Part shown: in pieces, positions 25,694 through 36,900 of the stretch
How positions within the stretch are numbered: position 1 is the stretch's first letter
How the letters are laid out: each line of letters opens with the position of its first letter
Assembly: GCA_903905065.1 (NCBI GenBank)
Contig: CAIVEW010000009.1
Location: forward strand, 1 to 64,000
Direction of reading: 5' to 3'
Length of the DNA stretch: 64,000 nucleotides
Source of the DNA: an uncultured Bacteroidota bacterium
GTDB taxonomy: Bacteria; Bacteroidota; Bacteroidia; Chitinophagales; Chitinophagaceae
The notes under the pieces: generated by a model
Database searches by the model: none
Told to the model about the DNA's origin: nothing
The model's input: the letters and a program-made list of their open reading frames with translations, nothing else
Position numbers and translations under genes: made by a program

Positions 25694-25868
25694 GCAGCAA
25701 AGGTAATGTATATCCACAATATGCTCTGTTTTAGGCGTATGACGGGTTAGCGGATCCTGGTAATGTTGTTTAAATTTTCTTGTGACGCAGAAGTATTTTT
25801 TGAAGCAAAAATTGAATTACACCACTAATGCAGAAAACCTTATTTTTACAACCACAAATAATAATTGA

Positions 25869-27002
25869 TTGAGGCAAGTTTATATTACAAGACTTTCAAA
25901 ATACCTGCCAAACGAACCAGTATCTAATGATGACATGGAAGGGGTTTTGGGGATGGTAAATGGGAAACCATCGCGTGCACGTGCGTTAGTTTTAAGGAAT
26001 AATGGGATCAAGACCCGCTATTATGCCATTAAAGATGGCCGTACAACACATACTAATGCCGGGTTGGCCGCCAATGCGGTAAAAGGGCTATTTGATAGCG
26101 AATTCCCGATCAGCAAACTGGAGTTACTTGCAGCAGGCACTACGTCACCAGACCAGCTTTTACCCGCTCATGCGTCCATGGTGCAACACGAACTGAATGC
26201 AGGCAATATGGAGATCGCTTCTTTTGCTGGTGGGTGCTGCAGCAGTATGCAGGCGCTTAAATATGCCTGGATGGCAGTTGCCTGCGGCGTGGCAGATACC
26301 GGCGTGGCCTGTGGCTCTGAGCTGCTTTCCACCTGGATGCTTGCATCACGTTTCCAGGCGGAAGCAGATAACTGGAAGGAAATTGAAAAAAAACCGCATC
26401 TCGCGTTCGAAAAGGATTTTTTGCGCTGGATGCTGAGCGATGGTGCTGCGTCTGCGCTGCTGCAGGATAAGCCGAATGAAGAGGGCTTATCGTTGAAAAT
26501 TGAGTGGCTGGAAACAATTTCCTATGCCAATGAGCTGGAGACGTGTATGTATGCAGGTGCCCAGAAAAATGCAGATGGGGCGTTGATAGGGTGGAACGAG
26601 ATCGACCCATCCCTTTGGGCCCAGGAAAGTGTATTTGCTTTGAAGCAGGACACGCGCCTGCTGGGCAACAATATTATTTCTAAGGGTGGTGATTTCCTGG
26701 CTTCCCTTATGGGGAAAAGGGGGGTGACGGCGGATGATATCGATTATTACCTGCCGCATATGTCCAGTGAGTATTTCAAGACGGAGATGCAGGATTATAT
26801 GACCAGCATTGGCATGGACCTGGCCGCAGAAAAATGGTTTTACAATCTCACACGGGTAGGCAACGTAGGAGCCGCATCTCCTTTCCTGATGCTGGAAGAA
26901 CTGTTTCATAGCAACAGGCTTAAGAAAGGGGATAGACTGCTGGTGATGGTTCCGGAGAGTGCCCGGTTCACATACGCATACTTATATCTTACCGTTGTTT
27001 AA
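25869..27002 (+). CDS. darB: DarB-like ketosynthase III (dialkylresorcinol pathway)
   Basis: 377 aa. The frame opens directly after a TGA with TTG at 25869, the only start that keeps the N-terminal strand (R-Q-V-Y-I-T-R-L-S-K-Y-L-P-N-E-P-V). It has a thiolase fold with the KAS-III triad: catalytic Cys in F-A-G-G-C-C-S-S (C123/C124), His297 in Y-L-P-H-M and Asn332 in V-G-N-V-G-A-A-S. The stretch G-M-V-N-G-K-P-S-R-A-R-A-L-V-L-R-N-N-G-I-K-T-R-Y-Y is typical of DarB, which in flexirubin and dialkylresorcinol producers condenses two acyl chains into a cyclohexanedione. The partner DarA-like gene follows 20 bases later. Assignment to DarB is by motif memory, not by search. Confidence 0.82.
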   Translation: MRQVYITRLSKYLPNEPVSNDDMEGVLGMVNGKPSRARALVLRNNGIKTRYYAIKDGRTTHTNAGLAANAVKGLFDSEFPISKLELLAAGTTSPDQLLPAHASMVQHELNAGNMEIASFAGGCCSSMQALKYAWMAVACGVADTGVACGSELLSTWMLASRFQAEADNWKEIEKKPHLAFEKDFLRWMLSDGAASALLQDKPNEEGLSLKIEWLETISYANELETCMYAGAQKNADGALIGWNEIDPSLWAQESVFALKQDTRLLGNNIISKGGDFLASLMGKRGVTADDIDYYLPHMSSEYFKTEMQDYMTSIGMDLAAEKWFYNLTRVGNVGAASPFLMLEELFHSNRLKKGDRLLVMVPESARFTYAYLYLTVV

Positions 27003-27021
27003 TTTGCGATAATTATTGAGT

Positions 27022-27948
27022 ATGAGGCCACGTATATTGGTAGTGTATTATTCACAAACGGGGCAACTTCGGCAAATTCTGGATAGCATTTTGTCGGATA
27101 TTAATGGAAAGGCAGACATCGATTATGCCGTAATTGAGCCGGTTACTCCCTTTCCTTTCCCATGGTCAGCATTACAGTTTTTCGATGCTATGCCGGAAAC
27201 AGTGGAGCATTTGCCGTGTGTTGTGAAGCCAATCCCTTCAGAAATACTAAATAAAAATTACGATCTCATTATATTGGGATACCAGCCGTGGTTTTTGAAT
27301 CCTTCACAACCTGCTACCGGTTTCCTACAGTCGGAGCTCGCAAAGATATTAATGGGCAAGCCTGTAGTTACGGTTATTGGTTGCCGCAACATGTGGCTGC
27401 ATGCGCAGGAAAAAGTGAAAGGCTACCTGGATGGTCTTGGTGCGCGCCTGGTGGGCAATATAGTACTTACAGACACCAACCCTAACCTCGTATCTACACT
27501 TACCGTGATACGCTGGTCTTTCAAGGGGCAGAAGAAGGCATCAGGGCTGTTACCTGCGGCAGGGGTGCAGGATGAAGACGTAGCTGCCGCCAACCGTTTT
27601 GGTAAGACAATATACCAGCACTTTGTGGATGACAATCTCATAGACCTGCAGCGAGGCCTGCTGTCGCAAGGGGCGGTGGTGCTGAAACCGGGGTTGGTAA
27701 TCCTGGAGCAAAGGGGTATTAAAAATTTCCGGATCTGGTCAAAATATATTCGCAGGAAGGGTGGCCCCGGTGACCCCGCGCGTGCGTCCCGGGTATTGGC
27801 ATTTAAAAATCTACTGATCGTAGCGATTTTTATTCTTTCTCCTATTTCTAATCTTACTGCGCTGATAAAGCTGGCCATCAAGCGTCATGCCCTCCTGAAA
27901 GATGTAGAATATTTCCGGCAAGTGGATTATGAGAAAGGGCGTATTTAA
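27022..27948 (+). CDS. darA: DarA-like flavodoxin-fold condensing/aromatising enzyme
   Basis: 308 aa from ATG 27022 (a TTG two codons earlier exists). N-terminal flavodoxin-like FMN loop V-V-Y-Y-S-Q-T-G-Q-L-R-Q. Characteristic segments are I-E-P-V-T-P-F-P-F-P-W-S, L-G-Y-Q-P-W-F-L-N-P-S-Q-P and V-V-T-V-I-G-C-R-N-M-W-L-H-A-Q-E-K. A C-terminal hydrophobic helix (L-L-I-V-A-I-F-I-L-S-P-I) suggests membrane contact. This pattern fits proteins called dialkylrecorsinol condensing enzyme (DarA), which aromatise the DarB product to a 2,5-dialkylresorcinol. With darB it forms a two-gene unit. No acyl carrier protein, thioesterase or polyene synthase genes are adjacent. Confidence 0.8.
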   Translation: MRPRILVVYYSQTGQLRQILDSILSDINGKADIDYAVIEPVTPFPFPWSALQFFDAMPETVEHLPCVVKPIPSEILNKNYDLIILGYQPWFLNPSQPATGFLQSELAKILMGKPVVTVIGCRNMWLHAQEKVKGYLDGLGARLVGNIVLTDTNPNLVSTLTVIRWSFKGQKKASGLLPAAGVQDEDVAAANRFGKTIYQHFVDDNLIDLQRGLLSQGAVVLKPGLVILEQRGIKNFRIWSKYIRRKGGPGDPARASRVLAFKNLLIVAIFILSPISNLTALIKLAIKRHALLKDVEYFRQVDYEKGRI

Positions 27949-28059
27949 GATTTAAATGTTTACTGTGAGTTACGGATAGGTGGTCCGGTGAAAATTTTAC
28001 AGAAAGATAATAATGGGCCGCCCGAAACCACCCTACATTTACAGCCCAAATATATTTTC

Positions 28060-29007
28060 ATGAACATACCTGTAGTTAATCTCGCCGAATTTACCAGTGG
28101 TGACCCGCAACTCAAGCAGCATTTTGTGAGCCAGCTTGGCAAGGCCTATGAGGAAGTAGGGTTTGTTGCTGTAAAGAACCACGGCATCCCGGATAGCCTG
28201 ATAGCCGAATTATATGGCGATGTAGAGCAGTTTTTCGCTTTGCCTGTTGCAACAAAAGAAAAATACAAGAAGCCGGAGCTGGCTGGCCAGCGCGGTTATA
28301 CTTCGTTTGGCACCGAACATGCCAAGGGTTACGATGATGCGCCGGATCTTAAGGAATTCTTCCAGTTTGGCCAGGTGGTAGAAGACAGCAACCCACTGAA
28401 ATCCCAGTACCCCGATAACGTAGTTGTTGATGAAATACCGGCATTTACGCCGACTATGCTCGCTGCGTACAAGGCGTTTGAAGTTTCGGGTACATCCTTG
28501 CTACAGGCAATAGCTCTTTTCCTTGACCTGGACGAGCACTACTTCGACCAGTATGTGCATAACGGCAACTCTATATTAAGAGCTATCTATTATCCGCCGA
28601 TCACCCAGGAGCCAAAATCGGCCATTCGTGCAGAGCAGCACGAAGACATAAACCTGATAACATTGTTGGTGGGTGCATCTGCTGATGGCTTACAGATATT
28701 GAACATGCAAGGGGAGTGGGTACCCGTAACGTCTTTGCCGGAGCAGATAGTGGTTAATGTAGGAGATATGCTGCAACGACTGACCAACGACCGCCTGAAA
28801 TCAACTACTCACCGTGTGGTAAACCCTCCCAGGGAAAAGTGGGGCACACCACGTTATTCAATACCATTCTTCCTGCATCCGCGCAGCGATATGAGCCTGG
28901 CCTGCCTGGAAAGCTGTATTACAACTGCACACCCTAAGGCTTATGAGGATTATACTGCAGGCGAATATCTTGACGAGCGCCTGAGAGAAATAGGACTGAA
29001 AAAATAA
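28060..29007 (+). CDS. 2-oxoglutarate/Fe(II) dioxygenase, isopenicillin-N-synthase family
   Basis: About 315 aa from ATG 28060 (M-N-I-P-V-V-N-L-A-E-F); the longer GTG frame adds a non-conserved leader. Iron ligands are H194, D196 and H251 (E-Q-H-E-D and T-H-R-V), with R265 (R-Y-S) for the 2-oxoglutarate carboxylate. The N-terminal DIOX_N part (V-G-F-V-A-V-K-N-H-G-I-P) is present. It oxidises an unidentified small substrate in the cytoplasm. It lies about 110 bases after darA on the same strand, so a role in tailoring the lipid product is possible but not shown. Confidence 0.9.
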   Translation: MNIPVVNLAEFTSGDPQLKQHFVSQLGKAYEEVGFVAVKNHGIPDSLIAELYGDVEQFFALPVATKEKYKKPELAGQRGYTSFGTEHAKGYDDAPDLKEFFQFGQVVEDSNPLKSQYPDNVVVDEIPAFTPTMLAAYKAFEVSGTSLLQAIALFLDLDEHYFDQYVHNGNSILRAIYYPPITQEPKSAIRAEQHEDINLITLLVGASADGLQILNMQGEWVPVTSLPEQIVVNVGDMLQRLTNDRLKSTTHRVVNPPREKWGTPRYSIPFFLHPRSDMSLACLESCITTAHPKAYEDYTAGEYLDERLREIGLKK

Positions 29008-29050
29008 GTGTCGGTTTGCGACAATACATATTATCTAAAGAACACCTTAT

Positions 29051-29079
29051 GTAGAGACGTTGCAATGCAACGTCTCTAC
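29051..29079. repeat. 29-base perfect palindrome, REP/MITE-like
   Basis: Arms GTAGAGACGTTGCA and TGCAACGTCTCTAC pair perfectly (14 bp) around one A. It lies in the 133-base gap before cdd. The sequence type GTAGAGACG...CGTCTCTAC is known as a dispersed repeat in several bacteria including cyanobacteria and Bacteroidota. No second copy was seen in this window. Confidence 0.7.
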
Positions 29080-29140
29080 GCAACAAAAAGAAAAATAATT
29101 TTCCGGTGTGCTGCCTGAGTTTCTTTGAACAGACCCACTT

Positions 29141-29581
29141 ATGAATTACCTGACTGATACCGATGCGAAAAAATTATTTTCAGCGGCAATAGCTGCAGCT
29201 GAAAATACATATTCGCCATACTCTCATTTCCCGGTAGGGGCTGCCGTCCTTTCGGCGGATGGCACGATCGTTCCCGGCACAAACGTGGAAAATGCCTCGT
29301 ATGGTCTCACTATTTGTGCGGAAAGAACCGCTTTGGGCCATGCGGTATCTATCGGTAAAACGGACATAAAAGCGATTGCTGTATTCTGTAAGACGAACAG
29401 TGCCGCACCATGCGGAGCCTGCCGGCAATTCATCCTGGAGTTCGGCAGTGATATCGTTGTCATTTTCATGCACGGCGAAGAATTGATGCAACGAACAATA
29501 GGGGAACTATTGCCATTTGCATTCACTAAGGCAACAATGGACCAGCTTGAGAAAGTTGGTGATCAGGAGCATAATTTGTAG
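29141..29581 (+). CDS. cdd: Cytidine deaminase
   Basis: 146 aa, standard for the homotetrameric type. Zinc ligands C59, C91 and C94 and the catalytic Glu61 (I-C-A-E-R-T-A, P-C-G-A-C-R-Q) are present, as is the N-E-like substrate stretch N-V-E-N-A-S-Y-G. It converts cytidine and deoxycytidine to uridine forms. It is followed 21 bases later by a nucleoside transporter, forming a pyrimidine salvage operon. Confidence 0.95.
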   Translation: MNYLTDTDAKKLFSAAIAAAENTYSPYSHFPVGAAVLSADGTIVPGTNVENASYGLTICAERTALGHAVSIGKTDIKAIAVFCKTNSAAPCGACRQFILEFGSDIVVIFMHGEELMQRTIGELLPFAFTKATMDQLEKVGDQEHNL

Positions 29582-29602
29582 TTTGTAATTTAAAAATAAC
29601 CT

Positions 29603-30835
29603 ATGGGGCGATTTACCGGGCTTATCGGCATTGTATTGATACTGGGTATCGCATTTCTTTTTTCCAATAACAAAAAACGTATCAATATCAGGCTGGTGCT
29701 GAGTGGGTTGGCATTGCAGTTGAGTATTGCGTTGCTTGTTCTGAAAGTGCCGGCCGTAAATCACTTTTTCCAGATGCTGGGCAAGGGCATGCAAAAACTG
29801 GAAGGGTTCGCAAAAGAGGGCGCCAGTTTTGTATACGGCGGTATCGGCACTTTTGGCCCCGGTGGTTTAATAGTCAACTATGGAGTCTCCCCAACATTTG
29901 TATTCGCGTTCAATATCACGGCCACTATTATTCTTGTATGTGTGCTCGTAGCTATCCTCTACCATTTAAGGATAATGCAATTTTTAGTGTCTATGGTAGC
30001 GCGTGCCATGAACTTTGTGATGCGGGTAAGCGGCGCCGAGGCATTGAGCAATGTAGCGAGTGCCTTCGTGGGCCAGGTGGAAGCGCAGGTGATGATCAGG
30101 GCATACTTGCCTACCATGACCAAAAGTGAGTTGCTGGCTTCTATGAGCGGCAGCCTGGCCTGCATAGCCGGAGGAATTCTTATTGTGTATGCCAATATGG
30201 GTGCGCGGCCGGATTACCTGATCGCGGCGAGTCTGATGGCGGCGCCGGGGGCTTTGGTCATCTCTAAGATCGTTTTCCCGGAAACCGAAGAGTCGAATAC
30301 GATGGGCAAAGTGAAACTGGATGTGAAAAGTGACTACGCCAACCTTGTTGACGCCATCACCCACGGCGCTGCAGATGGGTTTAAGATTGCCATGAACGTA
30401 ATCGCCATGCTGATAGGTTTTATAGCACTGATAGCCATGGTAAACTGGATGCTGGGGCATATTCACAGCGGGCTTTCGCTCGATTTCATTTTCGGCAAAT
30501 TGTTTTATCCCTTTGCCTGGGCCATGGGTGTGCCTCAGCAGGATATACATAATGCGGCTACTTTACTTGGGCAGAAACTTACCGTGAACGAATTTGTAGC
30601 GTTTAAGAGCCTTACCACAAATTCTGTGCCTATGGTGACGCCGAAAGGATTAACGATCATTACCGTGGCGATTTGCGGCTTTGCCAATTTCAGCAGCGTA
30701 GGAATGCAGATAGGCGGCATCGGGGCGTTAGCTCCTACGCGCCGCCACGACCTTGCCAAACTAGGGATGAGAGCATTGCTTTGTGGTACACTGGCCTCAT
30801 ACCTCTCCGCTACCATCGCGGGTATGCTTGTGTAA
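29603..30835 (+). CDS. Concentrative nucleoside transporter, NupC family
   Basis: 410 aa with about ten hydrophobic segments, inner membrane. Typical CNT signatures are present: F-V-G-Q-V-E-A-Q-V-M-I-R, G-S-L-A-C-I-A-G-G-I-L and the C-terminal N-S-V-P-M-V-T-P, A-N-F-S-S-V-G-M-Q-I-G-G-I-G. The N-terminal half is loosely hydrophobic (I-R-L-V-L-S-G-L-A-L-Q). It imports nucleosides with H+ or Na+. The operon with cdd gives the substrate context (cytidine, uridine). Confidence 0.94.
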   Translation: MGRFTGLIGIVLILGIAFLFSNNKKRINIRLVLSGLALQLSIALLVLKVPAVNHFFQMLGKGMQKLEGFAKEGASFVYGGIGTFGPGGLIVNYGVSPTFVFAFNITATIILVCVLVAILYHLRIMQFLVSMVARAMNFVMRVSGAEALSNVASAFVGQVEAQVMIRAYLPTMTKSELLASMSGSLACIAGGILIVYANMGARPDYLIAASLMAAPGALVISKIVFPETEESNTMGKVKLDVKSDYANLVDAITHGAADGFKIAMNVIAMLIGFIALIAMVNWMLGHIHSGLSLDFIFGKLFYPFAWAMGVPQQDIHNAATLLGQKLTVNEFVAFKSLTTNSVPMVTPKGLTIITVAICGFANFSSVGMQIGGIGALAPTRRHDLAKLGMRALLCGTLASYLSATIAGMLV

Positions 30836-30969
30836 CCTAGTGCCTCGATCTGCACGCTGGGCGAGTTAATGCTCTAGGTAACAATTTGGTAATATTCAAT
30901 CGACAAAAACATAATCTTAAGATAACATTGTTTCGGCAAATTTGCAGCAATATATAAATACAATTTTTC

Positions 30970-33900
30970 ATGCTGCTATTTGTACGAAGGAAGTCATTAC
31001 TGGTTATTTTATTAATAAATAATTTTATACTTCTTTCGTTTTCAGGCGGCAGAGTTTATGCGCAATCGTTCACGGCAGGCAACCTGGCGATACTGCGGGT
31101 TGGGGATGGCGTGACTGGCCTGGTAAGTTCGGCACAGCCCTTAACAGTGGTGGAGTATACTACTTCGGGGGTCGCGACGGGAGTTACCGTTGCACTTCCG
31201 AGTTCCGGAGCAGGACCATACGTTACCAATAGTGGCAGCGCAACTTCTGAGGGGCAAATGACCATGTCGGCGGAAAGAGACCGGTTGGTAGTGGTTGGTT
31301 ATAATGCGGCACCGGGTACTGCCAATGTTGCGACTTCGCTTTCCTCCACTTATAACCGGGAGTTGTTTACCATAAATTCGGGAGCGGTAAGCACAAATGC
31401 TGCGTCCACTACACTATACTCCGGAAATAATATCCGGTCTGGAACTGCGTCGGGGACAAATTATTTTGGCGGGGGACCTGCAAACGGTATATCTGACCTG
31501 AATACCAACACAATGCTGACTGCGGCTTTGGTTAACACACGTGTCGTTCAAATATTTAACGGACAAACTTATATCTCATCAGGTAGCGGGACATTTCTTG
31601 GTGTTAATAGTCTCGGAACTGGCATCCCCACAACTTGCTGCCAGGCCACGTCGCTGCTTAACACGCCTAATTCGGGCAGTGCGTACGGATTTTCATTCAG
31701 CCCTGATGGTAATACATTGTATATAGCGGATGATGGATTATCGGGAGGCACTCCGGGTATCAGCAAGTATACAAAAAGCGGTGCCACTTATACGCTTGCG
31801 TACGTCGTCAATACAACTACCAGCAGAAGTATTGCGGTAGATTATTCAGGAGCAAATCCGATCATTTACGCTACTACAGCCAGCAGCACAGCTCCGAATT
31901 CCATTATCAAGATCACGGATGTGGGTGCAGGGTCGGCATCAACTATTTTGGTGGCATCGTCGCCCGCAAATACGGTATTCCGGAGTCTAACTTTTGTCCC
32001 GTACTGCGGTGCATCAATATCGTTGATAGGCGCGTCAACCGTTTGCAGCGGCACTAACCCGCGAATTGTAATCAAAGGTAATCCTACCGGCGCTGTCACG
32101 TACAATATTAACGGAGTTACCACATATACCACAACGATAGGCCCAAATGGTTTCGATACCGTAAGCATAGGGCCGATAACTGCGAATACAACTGTCAACC
32201 TGGTGAGCATTAACACCCAGGCTTGTTCGTCGGTTCCAATTACCGGCAGTGTGACAGTCAACGTATTTCCTGCTGCTACATTTGCTTCCATTAGTACGGA
32301 TGGCCCGTTATGTGCGGGCTTCGATCTGCACCTGAATGCTGCTATTACGGCCTCTGCAAGCCCGTATACCTATACATGGAGTGGCCCTGCTTATTCATCA
32401 GGCACGATATCGTCGGCACTGCTTACAAGTTCAGTTACCGTAACGTCGATACCCGCGCTACCTGCTAATCCCGTCTATACGCTTACGGTAACAGATGGCA
32501 ATAGCTGTGCTATTTCTACAACGGTTACAACAACCGTAAATCCTTTGCCCATAGCCTACACCGTCTTTGGTTCCGGCAGTTATTGCGTTGGCGGAACAGG
32601 GATTGACGTGCAATTGAATAATTCTCAGACCGGCGTCAACTACCAACTATACAATACCACCGGGCCTGTCGGCAGTGTGATGCCGGGCACAACAGGGTCA
32701 TCTGTAAATTTTGGTAACTGGCCGGCGGGTACCTATACTGTATCGGCAAGTAACCCTGCAACCGGCTGTAATAATGGTATGGTGGGCTCTGCGGCTATAA
32801 CCGTGAACCCGCTGCCTGCAGTGATCACAGGGTCGATGACGGTTTGCCCGGGTACTACCACTGCGTTGACTGATGCCGGCGGCGGGACTTGGAGTTCTGC
32901 GTCACCCGGAAATGCAAGCGTTGGATCGACTGGGATCGTAACCGGAATTACCGGCAATACTACAGCCATCATAACCTATACGCTCCCCACTACCTGTTAT
33001 ATTACGGCCACGGTCAGCGTGAACCCATTGCCATTAACGATCACCGGCGGCAATGCTGTGTGTATGGGCTCGTCCCTTGCTCTTTCTGATGCAACGGGTG
33101 GTGGCACCTGGATCAGCAGTAATACCGGGGTTGCTACGATAGGATCGGGTAGTGGTGCGGTTACGCCCGTTTCCCAGGGAACAACCACGATCAGTTATGT
33201 GCTCCCTACAGGCTGTATGGTCAATGCGGTGATCACAGTCAACCCATTGCCAGCAGCGATCACGGGAACTATGAATGTATGCGCCGGATCGAATATTACA
33301 CTCAGTGATGCGGTTGGGGGTACATGGAGCAGCAGCAATACGGGCACTGCTACTGTAGGTTTACTTTCCGGTATCGTAAACGGTGTTGCCGCGGGTACGA
33401 CAAACATTACCTATACACTGCCAACAACCTGCCTGATCTCTACACCGATAACGGTAAACCCCTTGCCTACGAGCATTCTCGGAAATCCTTCGGTTTGCGT
33501 TGGGTATACAACATCTTTGAGTGATCTTACGACGGGCGGGACCTGGAGTTCGGGTGCGCCCGGGCTGGCGACTGTGGGCTCTTCGGGTCTTGTAACAGGC
33601 CTTTTCACAGGAACTGCAAACATATCTTATACCATATCTTCCACCGGCTGCTATTTATTTGACAATGTTACCGTCAATCCACTGCCGGTGACGATCAGTG
33701 GCCCATCCACCGTTTGTGCAGGATCTGTTACCGTTTATACCGATATTTCTACCGGCGGCACCTGGAGCAGCAGTAACACAGGCGTGGCTAATATTGGCGT
33801 CGGCACCGGATCACTCACAGCCATCATGGCGGGGACAACCGTAATTACTTATACGATCGGCACAGGGTGTACAACATCCTCTGTGATTACCGTCGATCCA

Positions 33901-36900
33901 TTGCCAGCAGCGATCACGGGAACAATGAGCGTTTGCCAGGGATTGTCAACCGGCCTTACCGATGGTACCGGCGGCGGCACATGGAGCAGCAGCGCAGCCG
34001 CTTTCGGTACCGTAGATGCGACTGGAAATGTTACCGGAATTTCCGCCGGGGCATTTTACATCTCTTATACGCTGCCCACCACCTGTTTCACAACTACTTC
34101 ATTCACGGTCAACCCTTTGCCTGGCCCGATAAACGGCCCGTCCAATATTTGCGCAGGTTCATCTGTGGGATTAACCGATGCAGTTGGCGGCGGCACCTGG
34201 GTAAGCAGCAGCCCCAGCTTTGTTTCCATCAACGCGGCGTCCGGCTTTACATCTGGGATCATGGGGGGGACAACGGTGATCACATACACGCTACCTACTG
34301 GTTGCCTTGTCACTAAAGGAATCACTGTAAATCCGCTGCCCTCGGCCATTACCGGTACGGGAAATGTGTGTGTGGGATCAACAGTTTCACTGAGCGATCT
34401 TACCACCGGTGGTGCCTGGAGCAGCAGCAATACTTCGTACGCCACAGTTGATGCAACGACCGGAGTCGTAACGGGAACTGGTGCGGGAATTCCACACATT
34501 ACCTATACACTGCCGTCATCCTGCTACACCACGTTTATTCTAACCGTCAACCCGTTGCCATTAGCAGTGTCTGGTAACCTGGCCATTTGCCTGGGCGGCA
34601 CCTCCTCTTTGAGCGACAGCCCTACCGGCGGCACATGGATCAGCAATGCTCCGGCGACGGCTGACATCGGCTTAAGTAGCGGCTTGGTTACCACAACCGC
34701 TGTTGGTACGGCAACGATCACTTATACCAGTCCGGCTGGGTGTGTGAATAGCGCAGTTGTTACGGTGAATCCCCTCCCACCGGCTATTACCGGGACGCTT
34801 GATGTTTGTCCAGGTACAACAACGATTTTGACGGACGTTATTTCCGGTGGGACATGGAGTTCTGTAACACCGGGGCTCGCCACAGTAGCGGTAAGCGGGG
34901 TAGTGACAGGGGTTGCAGCAGGAATGGCGACCATCTCATATTTACCGGCAACGGGCTGCGGCACATTTGCTATGGTAACGGTGAATCCTCTGCCGGCAGC
35001 CATTGCGGGCAACCTGGCTGTTTGTAACGGATTGACATCTGCGCTAAGCGATGTCGTTACCGGTGGTACATGGAGCAGCAGTACAGCGGGTATTGCTTCC
35101 ATATCTTCAACCGGGCTGGTGAGTGGTGTATCGCTTGGTACGGCCATTATTACCTATACACTACCCACAGGTTGCTATATCACCGCGACGGTCACCGTCT
35201 ATCCGGTCCCGGGAGCGATATCGGGAACAGCGTCCGTCTGCCCGGGAACAACAACAAGTTTGAGCGACCTGCCCGCCGGGGGAACCTGGAGTTCCGCGTC
35301 TCCCGGTATTGCCACTGCAGGCTCAGCCTCCGGAATCGTTACAGGCGTAGCTGCGGGTACAACAAATCTCACATACACGGTTGCGGGTGGTTGCACTGCC
35401 GTTGCTGTTGTGACTGTAAATCCACTTCCGGCGTTGATATCGGGTAATGTTCATGCCTGCCTTGGTCTTACGACATCATTAAGTGACGCCGTTGGCGGTG
35501 GCACGTGGAGCAGCTCTTCAGCCACTACAGCTTCTATCGATATGGTTACGGGATTAGTAACAGGTAACGCTGCGGGAAGTGCAACCATAACTTATACCTT
35601 GCCTACCGGCTGTGTCAGAACAACAATCGTTACGGTTGATACTTTGCCGCAACCAATATCGCTCAACACACCAGTATGTGTCGGGTCGTCAATTGTTTTA
35701 AGTGATGCAGGTGGCGGCACGTGGGCCAGCGGCAATCTTCCTGTTGCGGCCATTACATTCGGAGGCGGAACGGTTATCGGCATCTCGGCTGGTACAGCGG
35801 TCATCACTTATACCTTGCCGTCAACGTGCGTGATAACAACTATTGTCACTGTGAACCCGGTGCCATCTCCAATAGCCGGGGCGTCGCAAGTATGTGGTGG
35901 CCTCACGATCACATTAACCGACGCTACTGCAGGCGGTTCATGGATCAGCAGTAACCCAGCTATTGCTACTATAGGTTCGGCTACCGGGGTTGTAACCGGC
36001 GTGTCTACGGGCAACACATTGATCACTTACACAGCTTCCGTTACAGGCTGCCGTGCAACGACAACGGTTTCCGTTATTGCATTGCCGCCGGCCATTACCG
36101 GTACAACCGTTGTTTGTGCAACATTAACTACGGCGCTTAACATAGCTGTTTCGGACGGTACCTGGAGTTCGGGTGCTCCGGCCATTGCAACTGTAGGTTC
36201 TACCGGAATAGTCACAGGTGTAGCAGCAGGAACTGCTAACATAACTTATACGGCGACCAGCGGATGTTTCTCCACTACGGTTGTCACCGTAAATCCCCTG
36301 CCAGTTGCTATCAGTGGCACGACTGCGATCTGCTACGGGCTGACCACTACTGTGAGTGATTTATCCGCCGGCGGTACCTGGCTCAGCGGAAATACTGCTG
36401 TCGCAACGATAGGCACTTCCGGGCTGGTTACTTCGGTTTCCGTGGGCACGGCCAATATAACCTATACGCTGCCAACGGGCTGTCTTACCGCGCGTACGGT
36501 TTCCGTAAACCCCTTACCGGGCGCTATATCGGGCGCACTTTACCTTTGTGTGGGTGCAGATGGCACCTTAACGGACGGCGCTGCAGGCGGATTCTGGAGC
36601 ATAGATGCCCCCGCATCCGGCATTGCTTCCGTATTCGGTCCTACGGGGGATGTTTCGGCACTTTCCGCCGGCACAGCCACCGTTACTTACACTTTGCCTA
36701 CCGGTTGCACTACGACAGCGGTAATTACCGTCAACCCTGTTCCGCTTGCCATCACCGGTGCTACGAACGTCTGCGTTGGCTCAAGCACAACATTAACTGA
36801 TGCGACAGCCGCAGGTACATGGACCAGCAGCAGCACCGTACAAGCAACAATAACTGCAGGTGGCGGGACGGCGTCTGGCATATCACAGGGCGTGGTTGTT

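Noticed and set aside
30838-30880. Imperfect inverted repeats (CCTAG...CTAGG enclosing CTCG...CGAG) after the nucleoside transporter
   Set aside because: Stems are only 4-6 bp with large loops and lack a T run; too weak to call a terminator or a recombination site.
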